Positions 36,541 to 58,900 of a stretch of DNA of 64,000 bases are shown one piece after another. Origin of the DNA: Macrotrachela quadricornifera (taxonomy: Eukaryota > Rotifera > Eurotatoria > Philodinida > Philodinidae). The notes beneath the pieces are model-generated. The model was not told the origin of the DNA. It did not search any database and saw only the letters and a list, made by a program, of their open reading frames with translations. The stretch lies in assembly GCA_022393335.1 (NCBI GenBank), contig JAJEKB010020044.1:317238-381237 (forward strand), in the 5' to 3' direction. The translations under genes and the position numbers were made by a program. Position 1 is the first letter of the stretch, and every line of letters starts with the position of its first letter.

Positions 36541-37719
36541 CTATTTAATACCAAGAGCAACCGCTCCAAGCCAAACTATATGCGATGCTAATGCCACTGA
36601 TGTTCGTACTAATCCAACACGATACACTCTTTGATCTTTGTTGTTTTGGGCATTACGGCAAAGAATCTCTTCAGCGGATGGATCGGGTTCCCCAACTGAC
36701 ATAGCTTCTCTGTTACTATCTGTTGCAGAAGTAACAAGATCAATGGAAAGACCAAAATGATCACTTGGAAAAAGATAATTGCCAGATTTGATAGGTTCAT
36801 TTGCCCATATAGCACAAGGTGTTATAGCGTCCGCAGGAAATCCACGAGAAAAAAGAATTCGATCAAGTCGCATTTGTCTACGTTCTCCAGGAATATAATA
36901 AGGTATTAGATTATTTTTTATTGCATCAAATGTATAACCTTCATTTCCATCATTGAATGGATAAATATTAGAAAAATGTGTTTGTGCTCATGCATCAATG
37001 AATTGATTATCAACGACTACTGCATCTTCAAATTGATAATGAAGATTTAGATCACCCATAATAACAAATGGAAATCCAAGTGGTTGTAATACATCAATGA
37101 TATCATGTATTTGTTGCGTTCGTAATTGAGCATTTTTTGGTGTCTGATATGCAGTAGTATGATGTGAACAAAAATAAGCATAAGTTTTTAAATTACCATC
37201 AAGTTGTACTTTTACAACAACGGCTTCACGAATACTACTCGAGACAGAAATTGCGAATACTTCAAGCAATGGTAATTTACTTAAAATGATACATCCATGA
37301 GGAGAAAGAAGGCCATTAATACAACCTTTAGATTTAGAAGTATCATTGTTATTCTTCTCATCAAATGACTCTGTAATAAAATAGTTTTCACGAATGAACG
37401 GACACTGTTGTAATTGTTGTAATGCAGTAGTAGTGACTTCATTTAAGCCAATAATAGTAGGATTAAGATTGGCGATACCATTACAAAACCATTCAAATCT
37501 TTCAGTACTTCGTATAGCCATTTCAATGAACCATGGAAAACAATCCGCTAATATATTAAATGTAGCCACACGAACTATTTCATTAACGGTTAGCATAGTA
37601 TTCTGTGGATTTGTGACAAACGATTCTGATTCAAATTCAAGACTAGAAGATGTAGTAATGGCTGTCCATTGTGTGCCATCCCATCGAAAACTGTTTAATT
37701 CACGTCGAGACATGTTCAT
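36541..37719 (-). pseudogene. Endonuclease/exonuclease/phosphatase (TDP2-like) gene with one in-frame TGA
   Basis: A single-exon frame of 393 codons interrupted only by TGA at 36990-36988 (codon 244). The same frame continues open to 36541. All EEP motifs are present and ordered: VATFNILADC, IGLNEVTT (metal-binding Glu), FCSHHTTAYQ, IMGDLNLH (Asp/Asn), then after the stop RLDRILFS and SDHFGLSIDL (catalytic Asp-His). This order and the SDH(W/F)GL ending resemble TDP2-type phosphodiesterases. The interrupted context is NQFIDA-stop-AQTHFS; Trp is expected there in relatives, so TGG to TGA is the simplest change. Truncation would remove the active-site His. Either a recent pseudogene, a sequencing or editing artefact, or readthrough. 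Start chosen at MNMSRRELNS; an in-frame ATG upstream was not seen. Confidence 0.8.
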
Positions 37720-38762
37720 ATATCTGTCTTTACTCTGAAGTTCAGAAAAAAATACTAAGAAAATAACATGATCATATTAATGAATTTATGACAATATCTT
37801 CAATTTTTCATTATTATATCTAATTGTTTTGTTTCTAATGTACCGTATCTCAATACTAAATATTTGTCTCAGTGCCTCTTTCTCACAATTACTTGAACGA
37901 TCTATCTCTGATGCACATATTTGTAAAACAGAAGATGTTATGTCGAAAGCTTATTGACATTCCTTTCTCTTTTGTTTGTGAGTAAATGTTGCACTCTCAC
38001 TAAAGTCAATTTTGACAACATTGGATTCGTGAATTAGTCAGAGAAGATTCATTCTGTATATAATATAGTATTAAAAATTTCACGTTCAGTAACGTACAAA
38101 TCAGAAAACTATACTTAACTGCTCGTCAAGACAATAATTTTCTGTATATTTCAGAAGGAACACTTTAATGATATGACAACATGCACAATTTTTTTTAATT
38201 TTTGTGCAATAACTACATACGCAGGCACTTTCTTTCTTTTTCCTTTCTTTAGTTAAATAGACCAGTATGAATCAGTGAGTACATACTTGTATAAAAACAA
38301 AACGTGTAAAGATGTCGCAAAAAGAAGGTTTTAATTAAAGATACATTGAATAAGACGAAAGTACCACGACATCGCCAGCATACAACTCCATTATTCTTTA
38401 CCAAATACATTGAACTTTAAAATATTCAGTTATATATAAAGACTGGTATTTTATTGAGAGACAATAATCATCAAGTTAGTGTATTTTCCAGATTTTCTTG
38501 AAATAAACAACTTGCTTATTCAGCCTATTACGGTCGATCTATTGAAAGACTAATTTTTATCATAAAATTTCTCGTGGTATTTTTATTTAAAATCAAGTTA
38601 AATGAATTGCTCAACAAACGCATATATTGTAGAACTGTAAGCTTTATGACTTGAAGCATGTACAAAAATTTTGTTATAGAAAAAAGTTTTAGAAAAAGGA
38701 TTTCGAATCAAAAATAAAAGTCAATATCAATTATGTATGTAGCAGCATGTCTTATGATTATT
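37720..38762. other. Intergenic interval
   Basis: About 1 kb; A/T-rich, no gene, RNA or repeat seen. It holds the likely promoter side of the EEP gene and the 3' flank of the Hint gene. Confidence 0.5.
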
Positions 38763-39842
38763 TCAGGTTAAATGAAGAATCGATGGATAAATTGATTGAA
38801 CAATCTCAAATAATATCTTTGGGATATAATGTATTCCGTAAAAAGAATCACTACCAAATGGTTTCTCAATGGGTAATAGTCGACTTAAGCGATAGTACCA
38901 TCGTAATGGACTTGTATAGAATTGCACCATGTTATGATTTCTGACATTTGCAAAACAGCTAGCAGCAATACCATTCACTAATACAGTTCCTAAGATAAAA
39001 GGCAAAAAGTATAAGTTTTATTCACTTAAATGAATATAGTGTTACCAGAGGTAGTGAATGGGGCATAATATCCAGTTTTCATTTCCATTGTTATATTGAT
39101 GACAGGTGATGAATACACTTGACCATTCGAAACAACAAGAAATAAATCACCCAGCTTGATATTTTTGGCTGGTTTATATTCAACTTCATCGTTATATGTG
39201 ACACTTCGTATTAAATGAAGTCCAGTTAGACTCACTTTGTGTCCAGATGCAGTAACAATAGTAAAAAACATTGCTATAAAGAAAATAGAAAAATATTAAA
39301 CTGAATGACTATCTGTATAAGTAATATAACCTGATGAGAGTTGATTTTGATCAAACATCATCATCATTTCAGTGTTAACAATTGTATTTCCATCAATCGT
39401 AAGTAATTGATGACCAGATCGAAGTTCTTTAATTGGAATTTGTTGCCCATTAACTAATGTAGCCAATGTATCTCGTGAAAAACAGGCACTTGCTGAAGCA
39501 GCAGCTGCTGCTGCACATTTGGGTGAGGGTGATTCCGCTAAATAGGAAAGAAGGAGGATTCTTCATATTAATCAGTTACAATCAAACTATAACAATTAAA
39601 ATAGAATAGGGAAATAGAAGATACTGATTCATTGTATGTATACATATGTGTATCAAGATTTTTCATGACGAAGAATGATAACTATGAGTGTATTGAAATG
39701 TCTCTCAAAATATGAAAACTAACTCACCTTTACCGTCACTATTAGAAGTTTCATCATTCGTAGAAGTTGGTGCTGCAGTAATACTTGATATAATGACAAG
39801 AACAATAGTGAGATATGAAATGAATTTGCCGAAACTAAGCAT
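38763..39842 (-). CDS. Secreted Hint-domain (hedgehog autoprocessing-like) protein
   Basis: Four exons (39842-39728, 39537-39331, 39273-39046, 38989-38763) sum to 777 nt, giving 258 aa. Exon 1 is a signal peptide (MLSFGKFISYLTIVLVIISS, then ITAAPTS). A short Ser/Ala-rich linker (ESPSPKCAAAAAASASA) leads into a Hint domain starting at Cys57: CFSRDTLATLVNG..IPIKEL, SGHQLLTIDG, TASGHKVSLTGLHLI (the Thr..His of the autoprocessing site), YKPAKNIKLGDLFLVV, YYAPFTTSGTVLVNGIAASC and the trailing FANVRNHNM. These match hedgehog C-terminal domains motif by motif, so thioester formation and self-cleavage before Cys57 look possible. No hedgehog signalling domain is present: the part before Cys57 is only about 30 residues after signal removal. 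The segment after Hint (SPLRWYYRLSRLLPIEKPFG) might act in sterol recognition as in hedgehog; that is speculation. All introns are about 55-85 bp except 39538-39727. Confidence 0.85.
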
Positions 39843-40830
39843 GCCTATGAATCCAATTCAATCTAAAAGAAAACACCATACAGAGCTGCTTGAGCATCAA
39901 TTTATATAGTAGGAGAGAGTGTAAAGATGTAATAGGAGTGATTAGAAAAAACATCCATCACCATAGCAATGTGATTTACAACATAAAAATAATAAACAAA
40001 ACTTGACAACTGTAATGTTTTTTTTCCAATTTCATTTCCAGACTTCTTCTAAAGATTGAAGGAAGAAAGAGAAAAGATTGTACTGACACTGCGAACATTT
40101 TTGTTTTATTAGTTATACATTACATACACTTCCCATTAATCATATATCTTTATTCTTTCAATGACCTGACAATGATGAATATGAATATATTCATGTTGTA
40201 TAAATATTTATTGTTACTGCTGTCACAAGCATGCCATTCTGTGCAGTTATTTTCTTAACTGTTATTGTCAACTTTGAAACTTTTTTAAAAATCTCAACGT
40301 AAATGAAAAAATTTGAACATATATTTTCAATTCTATAAATATTAATACTCTAAATTACAAAAAAATGAGTTCTGTATCATAAAAGAAGAATAGTATATTA
40401 GATAGTACAATACAATTTCAGACACTAATTCAAAATAGGTTATATTCGTTTGCCTTATTCATAAAATATTCAATAGCCTTACATCAACACAAAAATTCCT
40501 CATATTTCAAAGTTCAGTGGTATAAATTATGCTTCATTCCACTGGAAGAAAAAATTTTATTTCCGATCATTGACATTTTTCTTTCATATATTTGTTTAAC
40601 GTATATTTATTTAAAAACAAAAAAAGAAAATTCCAACTTTATTCCTTCAATAAACAAAAAATACTTTCTTTTGTTCTCAATATTTACATCAATACTTTTT
40701 TCATTTCAAAGCAATATACATCAATTTAGTGCATCTTTTTATTAGTTCACCACATTTACTTCAAGAAAATAAACTTCTCTTTTCTTCTAATGAAATAAGT
40801 TTTTCAATAATACAACATATTTATCAATCA
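39843..40830. other. Intergenic interval
   Basis: About 1 kb between divergently read genes; nothing recognised beyond A/T-rich DNA. The open frame 39712-39909 on the plus strand is antisense to exon 1 of the Hint gene. Confidence 0.5.
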
Positions 40831-41157
40831 ATGGGTAGTAGTACATCATGTTATTATTCCTCGTCGAATACAGGCTATAATGGATGCACATCCAACTATC
40901 TAAACAATTCAGTACTTAGTGCGGGTGCCATTGCTGGCATTGTAATCGGCTGTTTATTAGGCATAGCTGTCATCATTTTTCTTCTGACAATTACATACAT
41001 ATTATTAAAGAGGAATAACCTTTCATCGAATCACCAACAACATTTAAATATGAACGCATATCGACAATCATCACAAACATTTGATTCTCATTCCCCATCC
41101 AAACCATCATCATTCCCCGATGAATTTGTGTATCATACCCAATATGAAAATGCTTGA
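40831..41157 (+). CDS. Small single-pass membrane protein, unknown function
   Basis: An open frame of 108 aa from the ATG at 40831 (MGSSTSCYYSSSNTGYNGC). It has a Ser/Tyr/Cys-rich outer stretch, one membrane helix (AGAIAGIVIGCLLGIAVIIF continuing into LLTITYILL) with GxxxG-like spacing, a basic stop-transfer (KRNN), then a Gln/Ser/Pro-rich tail ending HTQYENA. The small-residue helix with a polar tail looks like a receptor-type or adhesion stub. The frame also extends upstream without a stop to about 40729, so a longer N-terminus or an unseen first exon with a signal peptide is possible. No family recognised. Confidence 0.5.
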   Translation: MGSSTSCYYSSSNTGYNGCTSNYLNNSVLSAGAIAGIVIGCLLGIAVIIFLLTITYILLKRNNLSSNHQQHLNMNAYRQSSQTFDSHSPSKPSSFPDEFVYHTQYENA

Positions 41158-41499
41158 ATTTTAAATTTAATAATATAAAAATATGACAAAAAAAGATTTA
41201 AAATATACGCTTAAACCATTCGAGAATAGTAAGCGTATTTTGGCAAAAACTGAGTTAAATATAAGAATGAAAGAATAATAAATCTTTCAATATATTTTTT
41301 AAAAATATAGTACACAATGACAACGCTGTCATATTAATAAATGAATGAGAATATCTTTTCGACATTTGTAATCGACTACAAATTAATCAATAAAACATGA
41401 CAGAAGCGTTAAGACACAAATATCTATCATATTCTATAGAATGGTGGTAAAATTTCGCTTTTTATTGTAATTGATTCTCACAAAAAAAACTGAAACTTA

Positions 41500-43060
41500 T
41501 ATTCTAAACAAATGAATCAGATTGGGATGCAAGATTATAAACAATTGTTTGAATTGAGTCGGGCAACAATGTTAATGTGAGATAACCATAATTAGGATCA
41601 AATATCGGTACACTTTGTGTATGTGTTCGATCATGATTTAAAGCTGCAATTATCGATTGATTATTTCAAGTTATAAAACAAATCATTTTTAATGGTTAAA
41701 TTAATACCGATAATTTTTCTTCTTTTAATACTTTCATATTGAAATGTATAGAATTACGAGGAATAAACTTTGAAAAGTGACTCATCGCATAATACGTAGG
41801 ATTTTTATAGAAAACACTTCTATTTGTTCTATTTGCAATAATCGATGAATCAACAAAATTTCGAACATGATTCGGTCCACCTTCTAAATCTAACACAATA
41901 TTCCAATCAGTCCAACCAGAAGCTCCAACTAGTAAATCACCGATAATGGATAAAGCATAGTGTATTCCAGGTTTTCACATTCCTAATCTAGGTCCTTTAT
42001 TAATTTTCATATATCCTTCACAAGCTTCTGATGAAAAATAAAAAAAAATTGTGGATATTCTAATTTTGTAATAAAAATTTCATACAAATCAGGAGGTGCC
42101 ATGTCTTCAGTTGCATACCAATGAACAACAATTCCATTGATATATTGAATAATACTTGTATTATGTTTACTTATTTTATCAATTTTTGAAAAAAGTAATA
42201 CGATATCATCATTATATGTCATAATTTTTTCTTAGTTCAGATCTTAAATCTACTCGAATAAAATCTGCTAATTGTTCTGTTGTATAAAATAATCCTGCAA
42301 AATCTTTTACTTGACTATATTCATTATGTGTAGTAATTTCCCACATTAAAATTCCTTCTAATCCATAAACTTCAATAAATTTACTAAAATAACGAGCCCA
42401 AGTCTAATGATATTTATCACCTAGTATACTATTTAACGTTTCAACAGAATTACTAACATTTTTTAACCAATCCGATGGGCTCCATGACAAACCCAAAAAA
42501 TAAATCTTTTCATTACTCATAGCAATAGCAAATTTAATAAATGGAATTTTATAAGGTAAATCCATAGAAATAGAAAAATGATCTAATTAAAAATCATTCC
42601 ACACTGAATCATATCTATAATAATACGTATTAAAATCACAACCAGCCATAGGAATACGTCCAGTATTGTATTGCAAACCTTCCTCACCATAATATTGTGC
42701 TAATAATTTTTCTTTAAATTTTCCAATAATCGATGAGCAACTATACTAGATGTATCAGTAAATGCTCCACCGAAACCGATAATTGTTTGATATGTTACTG
42801 TATAGTTAATTTGTAATAAAGTAGTTATATCAAAATTCATTTGTATTTGAAATTGTAAATTAGTTAATCTCGTTATGCGATGAGTTTCAGCATGTTTTTG
42901 AAGTACTTTCATATAGTGCTGCTTGTGAATTTAGTATGATTTCTAATGAACTTATGACATCACAATAATCTTCTGTACATTGACAAACATAACCATATTC
43001 AAGTTTTACAATATTACATGAAGATTGTGTTTTCAAACAATCAAACCATAAAACAATAAA
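41500..43060 (-). pseudogene. Glucosylceramidase (GH30, acid beta-glucosidase-like) pseudogene
   Basis: Disjointed minus-strand pieces align in order with GH30 glucosylceramidases. EYGYVCQCTEDYCDVIS and ALYESTS lie near 42900-43010, with a frameshift after them. VTYQTIIGFGGAFTDTSS is near 42790, with another frameshift near 42715. QYYGEEGLQYN, GRIPMAGCDFN, a TAA at 42587-42589, YFLGLSWSPSDWLKN, KYH then TAG at 42404-42406 (Gln expected) and TWARYFSKFIEVYG follow. GILMWEITTHNE has His where the catalytic acid/base Glu is expected. INGIVVHWY, SSEACEGY (nucleophile Glu kept), TGA at 41975-41977 and WTDWNIVLDLEGGPNHVRNF complete it, ending NDS-like ...YGYLTLTLLPDSIQ. At least three nonsense codons and two frameshifts show it is dead. 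The loss of the acid/base Glu may predate or follow inactivation. Confidence 0.85.
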
Positions 43061-43331
43061 GATAATAATATAATTGAATATTAAACGATATGTAAAATCT
43101 AGAAGTTTATATTAGTAATATGACTTGTTGTAAATCAAAATTGATCGTTAGCAATATGTCTCTGGTTTATGATTAGAAAGACAGCTATTGTATGTTTCAA
43201 CTATATTACAATATACAGACAAAATTAATAAAATTGTCTCAAATAGGTCCTTATAATTCTTAGAATTTTTTTGGTAAATTATTTAAAATAATATTAAAAA
43301 ATTGTAAATCATGTTTATGTACTATAATTAT

Positions 43332-43708
43332 CTTACGAGGGAAGGTATCCAAGTGTGATGCGCCGTTTAGAATCGAGTATATACCGGTTTGTAGAGCTCG
43401 ATGAGCTAATTATTGTGGCATATAGCGTTTTTCACCATGGAGCTTTGAATCAAAGTAAATCAGCTAAATCTACATATGGGAAAGTATATATGAGCCATTG
43501 AAATTTAATACACGTAAGACTCTTAAGTGTATTAAATTTCAATGGCTCAAATATGCTTTCTCATATGTAGATTTAGCTGATTTACTTTGGTTCAAAGCTC
43601 CATGAGGAAAAACGCTATATGCCACAATAATCTGTTCATCGAATTCTAGAAACTGGTATATACCCGATTCCAAACGACGCATCACACTTGGATACCTTCC
43701 CTCGTAAG
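43332..43708. mobile_element. Compact near-perfect palindromic element (MITE-like)
   Basis: A 377-bp palindrome. It starts CTTACGAGGGAAGGTATCCA at 43332 and ends with its reverse complement TGGATACCTTCCCTCGTAAG at 43708. Arms of about 180 bp meet around CACGTAAGACTCTTAAGTG near 43511-43529, with only a handful of mismatches. Open frames on both strands are mirror images and not genes. Arm identity is far higher than in the two large palindromes at 2.6 and 6.0 kb, so it is younger or under gene conversion. No clear target-site duplication. Confidence 0.85.
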
Positions 43709-43948
43709 TGATCCAAAACCAAATGAACATGTTGTCTCAAAATTTTTGTTTATAATTATATAGAAAATATTTAATCTTTATTATTTTAATTTCTAGCAGA
43801 ACTATCTTAATATGAATTATATTTAAAATATATTTCTACTAGTGATTATAAAGAATAATAAAATATTCTTTTATTTTTAGAAAAAGATATTCTGAATTAA
43901 AATAAATACAGAATATACAATATGAAAATACATTGAAAAAGTATTTTA

Positions 43949-53575
<9,627 letters not shown>

Positions 53576-55930
53576 TCTATTAAATATGTCCACATATAAA
53601 TAATAATATCTTCGTTTATATATATATATTTTTTTTTATAAATGCGTATAAATAGTAATATTTGAATCAATATTAAAGAATGAAATACTGACACCGAATG
53701 TCAAAAACAGTATATGAAGAAAAAGCTGTATATAGGGCGTATGTATATATATGTTGAAGAAAATGTGTAACGAATGCCTTATCGAATACTGGTCAAAAGA
53801 CGAATAGCAAATATAAGATTCTTTTCGTTCTCTCTGCTCTAATGATTTTCTCTTATTTTTTATTTCTTCCACTCGTTTGTGACATTTTCATGCCTACTCA
53901 AACTGTTAAACGAAAGAAAGAAATGACATGTATATTAATGTGTTTTATTATGATAATAGTATATTTTTGTCAGATGTATTTATGATCAAGAGATTTATTG
54001 TTTCTAAAAAAAGTCATTTAACATATTATTGATACTAATGGTAGAATATAATTTGAGAAACAATTTCAATTTAAAAACTGTAAATTTGTTCGGTTAATGA
54101 TATAGTATTTTTTCATTTATTCATTTGCATTGCTTTGCATGAATGATTCCAATCAATAGACTATACAAGAAAAACTAATCAGTAATATACGAATCGTAAG
54201 AATAATATTTTTTTTTTTGTTCTAAAGTTTTGTTTTTTTGCTTATTGCGATCATTATAAATAACGAATCGATTGCTGGCAAGAACTACATGACACTTCTT
54301 TCAAATATTCTTCAATCATACAAAATATAAAAACCTTTTTTTTTAGGTCAATTTTCGTTTTTCTTTTTTATTTATCAATCAAACAAAAATATATTTATTT
54401 CATCAACAGGGTGTATAACGAATTCGATAAATATACAATGAATAATTTTCACATCATCATCGCATTTTACTAGATTATATATTTAATATTATAAGTTTAT
54501 CAAGTTCATTACAATCAACAATTTACTCAAGATGTGATTCAAGTATTAGTTTAAATATTGAATTACTTTTTAAACTATATGGTATAAAATGAAAATCGAG
54601 AATAAATATATATTTATTCAAAGAACAGTGATAATTGAGTAACAAGTAGAAAAAAAATAACAGAAACTATATTGATAGTCTTTCAAAAGAACTTTTTGTT
54701 TTTTACAAAATTCATGTTATATTTTGATATAAAACACAACTGTGTAAATAAACTATATATCAGTTATATTGACATCATGACAAAGTTACTAAAGTTTTTT
54801 CTTTAGTATTTTTCGTATAAAAAACGATATAGAATTGTGATTAGTCTTAATTAGTAAAATAATCAATAATTAAATCAGACATTATCGTGATTATGATAAT
54901 AAAAAAAAATAGTTTTTCAAAAAATCAAAGATAGATTAACCAAAAATATGATTTCTAATTCTGAGAACAGATGTCACTATTATAATATGAATTTAGTTTT
55001 AGATGAGTTTTAGAATATTCAATTCATAAAACAAAATGAAAACCTTGACTTTTTTGTATGATCATTACCATATAGTTCTGCATTTCATTTATAAGTTTCT
55101 TAATTTTATAATAAAATATTGGTCAATATGAATTCGTAATAAGCATTGATGATGAAAATTACAGGTACAAAACCATGTTTAATATTGATGTAATCAAGAA
55201 TGATAATTAATTTTTGAATCTTAATTTACCATAAAAATTTAGAGAATTGTCAAGAAAAATCGACGATGATTGTCAATAATTTCATGATTTTAAAGATATG
55301 AATAACTTCTATTGAATTAATCATGCACAAAATTGATTATAGAAAATTCTAAAAATTTCTGTTTTGGCATATTGACATTAACTAAAATTTCGTGTTTAAT
55401 AACTTTCAAAAGAAAATCAGAAATATTCATTACAAGTTTACCTTCTAAATCATCAAACTTTGTAATATCTTCCAAAACTAAAGCGCCACGATGGTTTGAA
55501 AAAAAAGCTCGTCATCATAAATATATCTTTATCAAATAAACTTATTAGATCTTTTGTCTAACACGATCGATATTGATTATATTCCTTTTTCTATATCATA
55601 TGGTTAGTTTTTTTTCTTAATAAAAAATACTTATTAATAAATATTACTTCTTTTTGAGTATTGGTGGGATATTTTGACTTATGAGAGTAGATTTTGTATG
55701 TACCTATCTTATGTCAATAGTTTAGCGTTGATCAGCCTTGAATGATAAGTATATTAAAAGTTGTATCTGACATTAACATGATTCTTTTTTAATGTGCTTA
55801 TTCTATCCATATGATAAACTCAAAAAGTAAAAAAAAAACCATACAGATATTTTTAAGTATATAATCGATATTATTCTTCTGAGATATGTAGGTTATGTTT
55901 TTTTTCATTGAAGATAAATATTTATTTAAA
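53576..55930. promoter_or_regulatory. Divergent intergenic region between otoferlin-type gene and helical-repeat gene
   Basis: About 2.35 kb separating two start codons that point away from each other, so both promoters must lie here. It is A/T-rich, with no repeat, RNA gene or convincing open frame (55333-55539 has no family pattern). No TATA or initiator can be singled out in this composition. Confidence 0.5.
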
Positions 55931-58900
55931 ATGTCTTTGATTGAAAAATATGAATTATTAAAGCAGGAAGGAACATTAAATGATCGGATTGATTATATTT
56001 TATCTATAAGAGATAAGATAGAAATCGAAGTATATTTAAAAAAATTATCTATTCATTCTTTTATTGATTTACAAATGTTAATATTTCTTTCAAAATCAAC
56101 AAAAAATCAAATAAATCTTATTGAAATTATTAAAAAAGATTCATTACCAATTCATCAACGAGCTAATGCTGCAAAAATATGGCTTCAATTTGAACAAGAT
56201 GAAAAACAAATTTATCAATTTGTAATTGAAATTATTTCTGATTTAAATATTCCACGATTGTAAGATTTATTTTTATTTAATTTAAAGTTATATTTAAATA
56301 TATCTTTAGAATAAAATATCAAATACTTAAATATCTTCATCATATACATTATTTAAAAAAATCATCTTCATTTTTTTATAATTTAGCTTGTTATTTAACT
56401 GAATTATATCATCATGATGAATTTAATATTGATGCTCATACATTACCATTCTGTAGATTAGATCAAATAATGGATCTACTTTCTCGTTGGTCATTAACAT
56501 GTTATAGTCAAATTTATTTTTCATCTTCATTTTGTTCAAAATTACTTCGTTATCAACCACTTATTATTATATATTTAATTAAAAATGATTTAAATGATAA
56601 ATATACAAATGATATTGAACTTAATAATTATTTTCGAAAAATGAAGAATTTATTTGAATTATTAACAAAAAAAGTACCAAAATCAATGTGTCATTTTGCA
56701 ATTGAACATATTAATAGATTAGAAAAACATAAAAGAATTTTACCAGCATTTATTATATCAAATGAAACATATTTATTTGATAAAGCTCCAGATGATATGA
56801 TTCAATTAATAATATTAGTTGCTAGTCATCAACCAGGTAAATTAGAAGACAAAAAAAAAAGAATCTTTTACAAAACTTTAATTTCTTATTAGGTATAATT
56901 AAATATGAAGTATCATGGGATCCATTGGGTACAAATTTAGGATGTTTTTCTTTTCCTCATTCATTTTCTATTAATCATTATATTCGTCTTTTTTTTGCAT
57001 TATATGATACATGTAAATGGTCATTAAATAATACTGTTCATTTAATTCAATTTATGTTATCTAGTGATATAAATCAAAAACAACTTTCTGATATTCATAA
57101 ACGATATAAATGGTTTTTTGATATGATTATTAAAAAATCTATTGGTAAAGATGAATTTCTAAATAAATTATTAAAAAATACTGATGAAAATATTTTACAT
57201 TTATTAAAAGAATTTTCTGAATTAACTATTCCATATTCACGATATTTATTTAATCAATTAAATAAAACAGAATTAATTAATCCTGAAGAACATGTATCTT
57301 TTCTTCGTTATGAATATATGACTTCAGATATATTTAATAAATTTTTATTACTTTTTCAACAATGTAGTTCAGATATTAATCAAAGAAAACGAATGTATAT
57401 TTATCTTCTTGATTGTGCTATTTATACAGATCAACAAAATGTAAATCATGTTCTTCAATGGATACAAAAACGATTTATAAATGAACAATTAATTATTATT
57501 GAATATTTTCTACGAGATTTATCTTCATTTAATGATCGTTTTCATTTAATATATCTTCCAGATAATTTCTCTACCATTGAAGCAATTATGAAAATAGCTT
57601 TTAATCATTTACAAAGAACATCAACTACTGTAGAGATTATACTTAATTATGCTTTACAATTACTTATTAAAGTTGAATATTATCAAAATAAACAACAACA
57701 AGAAAAAATACAAGAATTTGCTTGTAAAATTATTAAACAGTAAGATATTGTTTTATCTAGAATAATCTAATAGTAATGCCAAACATACTTTAATTCTTTA
57801 TAAAGTTAGTTTATTGTTCGAGATGTATGACAACGATTTTTTACAAACGAAAACAGGAGATCACGGCCAGTCACGATAAATTTTTCAACGTGGTCATATA
57901 ACGTCTACGTTTTTTAAACTCATTAGAGAATAAGATCAATTATAACACATTTTTTTTAGAGATTAAATTCCATAATCATTCTGAAGGTAGAATATATTTT
58001 GTTCTATCTGATTGTAAATTCCTTTTTTCTTTTCTATTTTTCACGCAAACGATAGTTATTGTATGTTATAGTTTTAACAAATGAAAGCAACATTCATTCA
58101 TCGCTCTACGATCTCGTATACACTAAAAAATAATTCTTTCAACATGTGAAGATGAGGCAATTTTTCTCGATTTTATTTCTTAAAAAGAACAACTTACTAT
58201 TTATAAGCATGTGAAATGAACAGAACATCTAACAATGACTTTAATGAATTATTGGATAAATAGACAATTTAAAAGAGATCTGCAGTATAGGTTAATTTTG
58301 TTCTGTTTTTCTTTTCAGTTCTGCTCTTACATACTGTGCAATCCATTGAGAAAAATATTCTATCGATAAAGGAAAATTATATTTCTATAAAAAAATTTGT
58401 CATGGTAGAATCGGTTTTTTTCGATATTCAGTCTCAGTTTCGATTCTGTAAACAATATCTATTTTAATTCTAGTTTTATAGATTCAGAACTAGAACTGAT
58501 TCTGTAGAACTGTAATATCAGGTTCTCATCGCATTGTGCGTGACCACTGGGCTTCGTCATAGAATGTTATATTTTCTCTGTGTGCTACGCTAAAGTTGAA
58601 GAGCAACTTAGTGAGCCATCCAAGATATTTTTTTCTTCATTTGTTGTGAAATCATTTATACCTCAATATGTAAGAGAACGATAATGAAAAATATCCTGAT
58701 AACGCTACCAGTGGAAATAGACGTCGATTTTTCTCTTTGCTAATGGACAGATACTTTCTTTGTCAACGAATACAGAACAATCCACACAAGTCAAGTAAAT
58801 ACAACATAAAATCATATTTTGATTCCAGCTTGTAGAAAATGTAAGAATCATCTCTATTGCCTAGTTTGAATAAGATTAAATTATATAACCCTAAAAGTTT

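Noticed and set aside
37394..37738. 114-aa plus-strand open frame
   Set aside because: Antisense shadow of the EEP/TDP2-like gene, which has clear catalytic motifs.
43539..43730. Open frame in the 43.5-kb palindrome
   Set aside because: It reads through one arm of an inverted repeat and has a mirror partner on the other strand; no protein family pattern.
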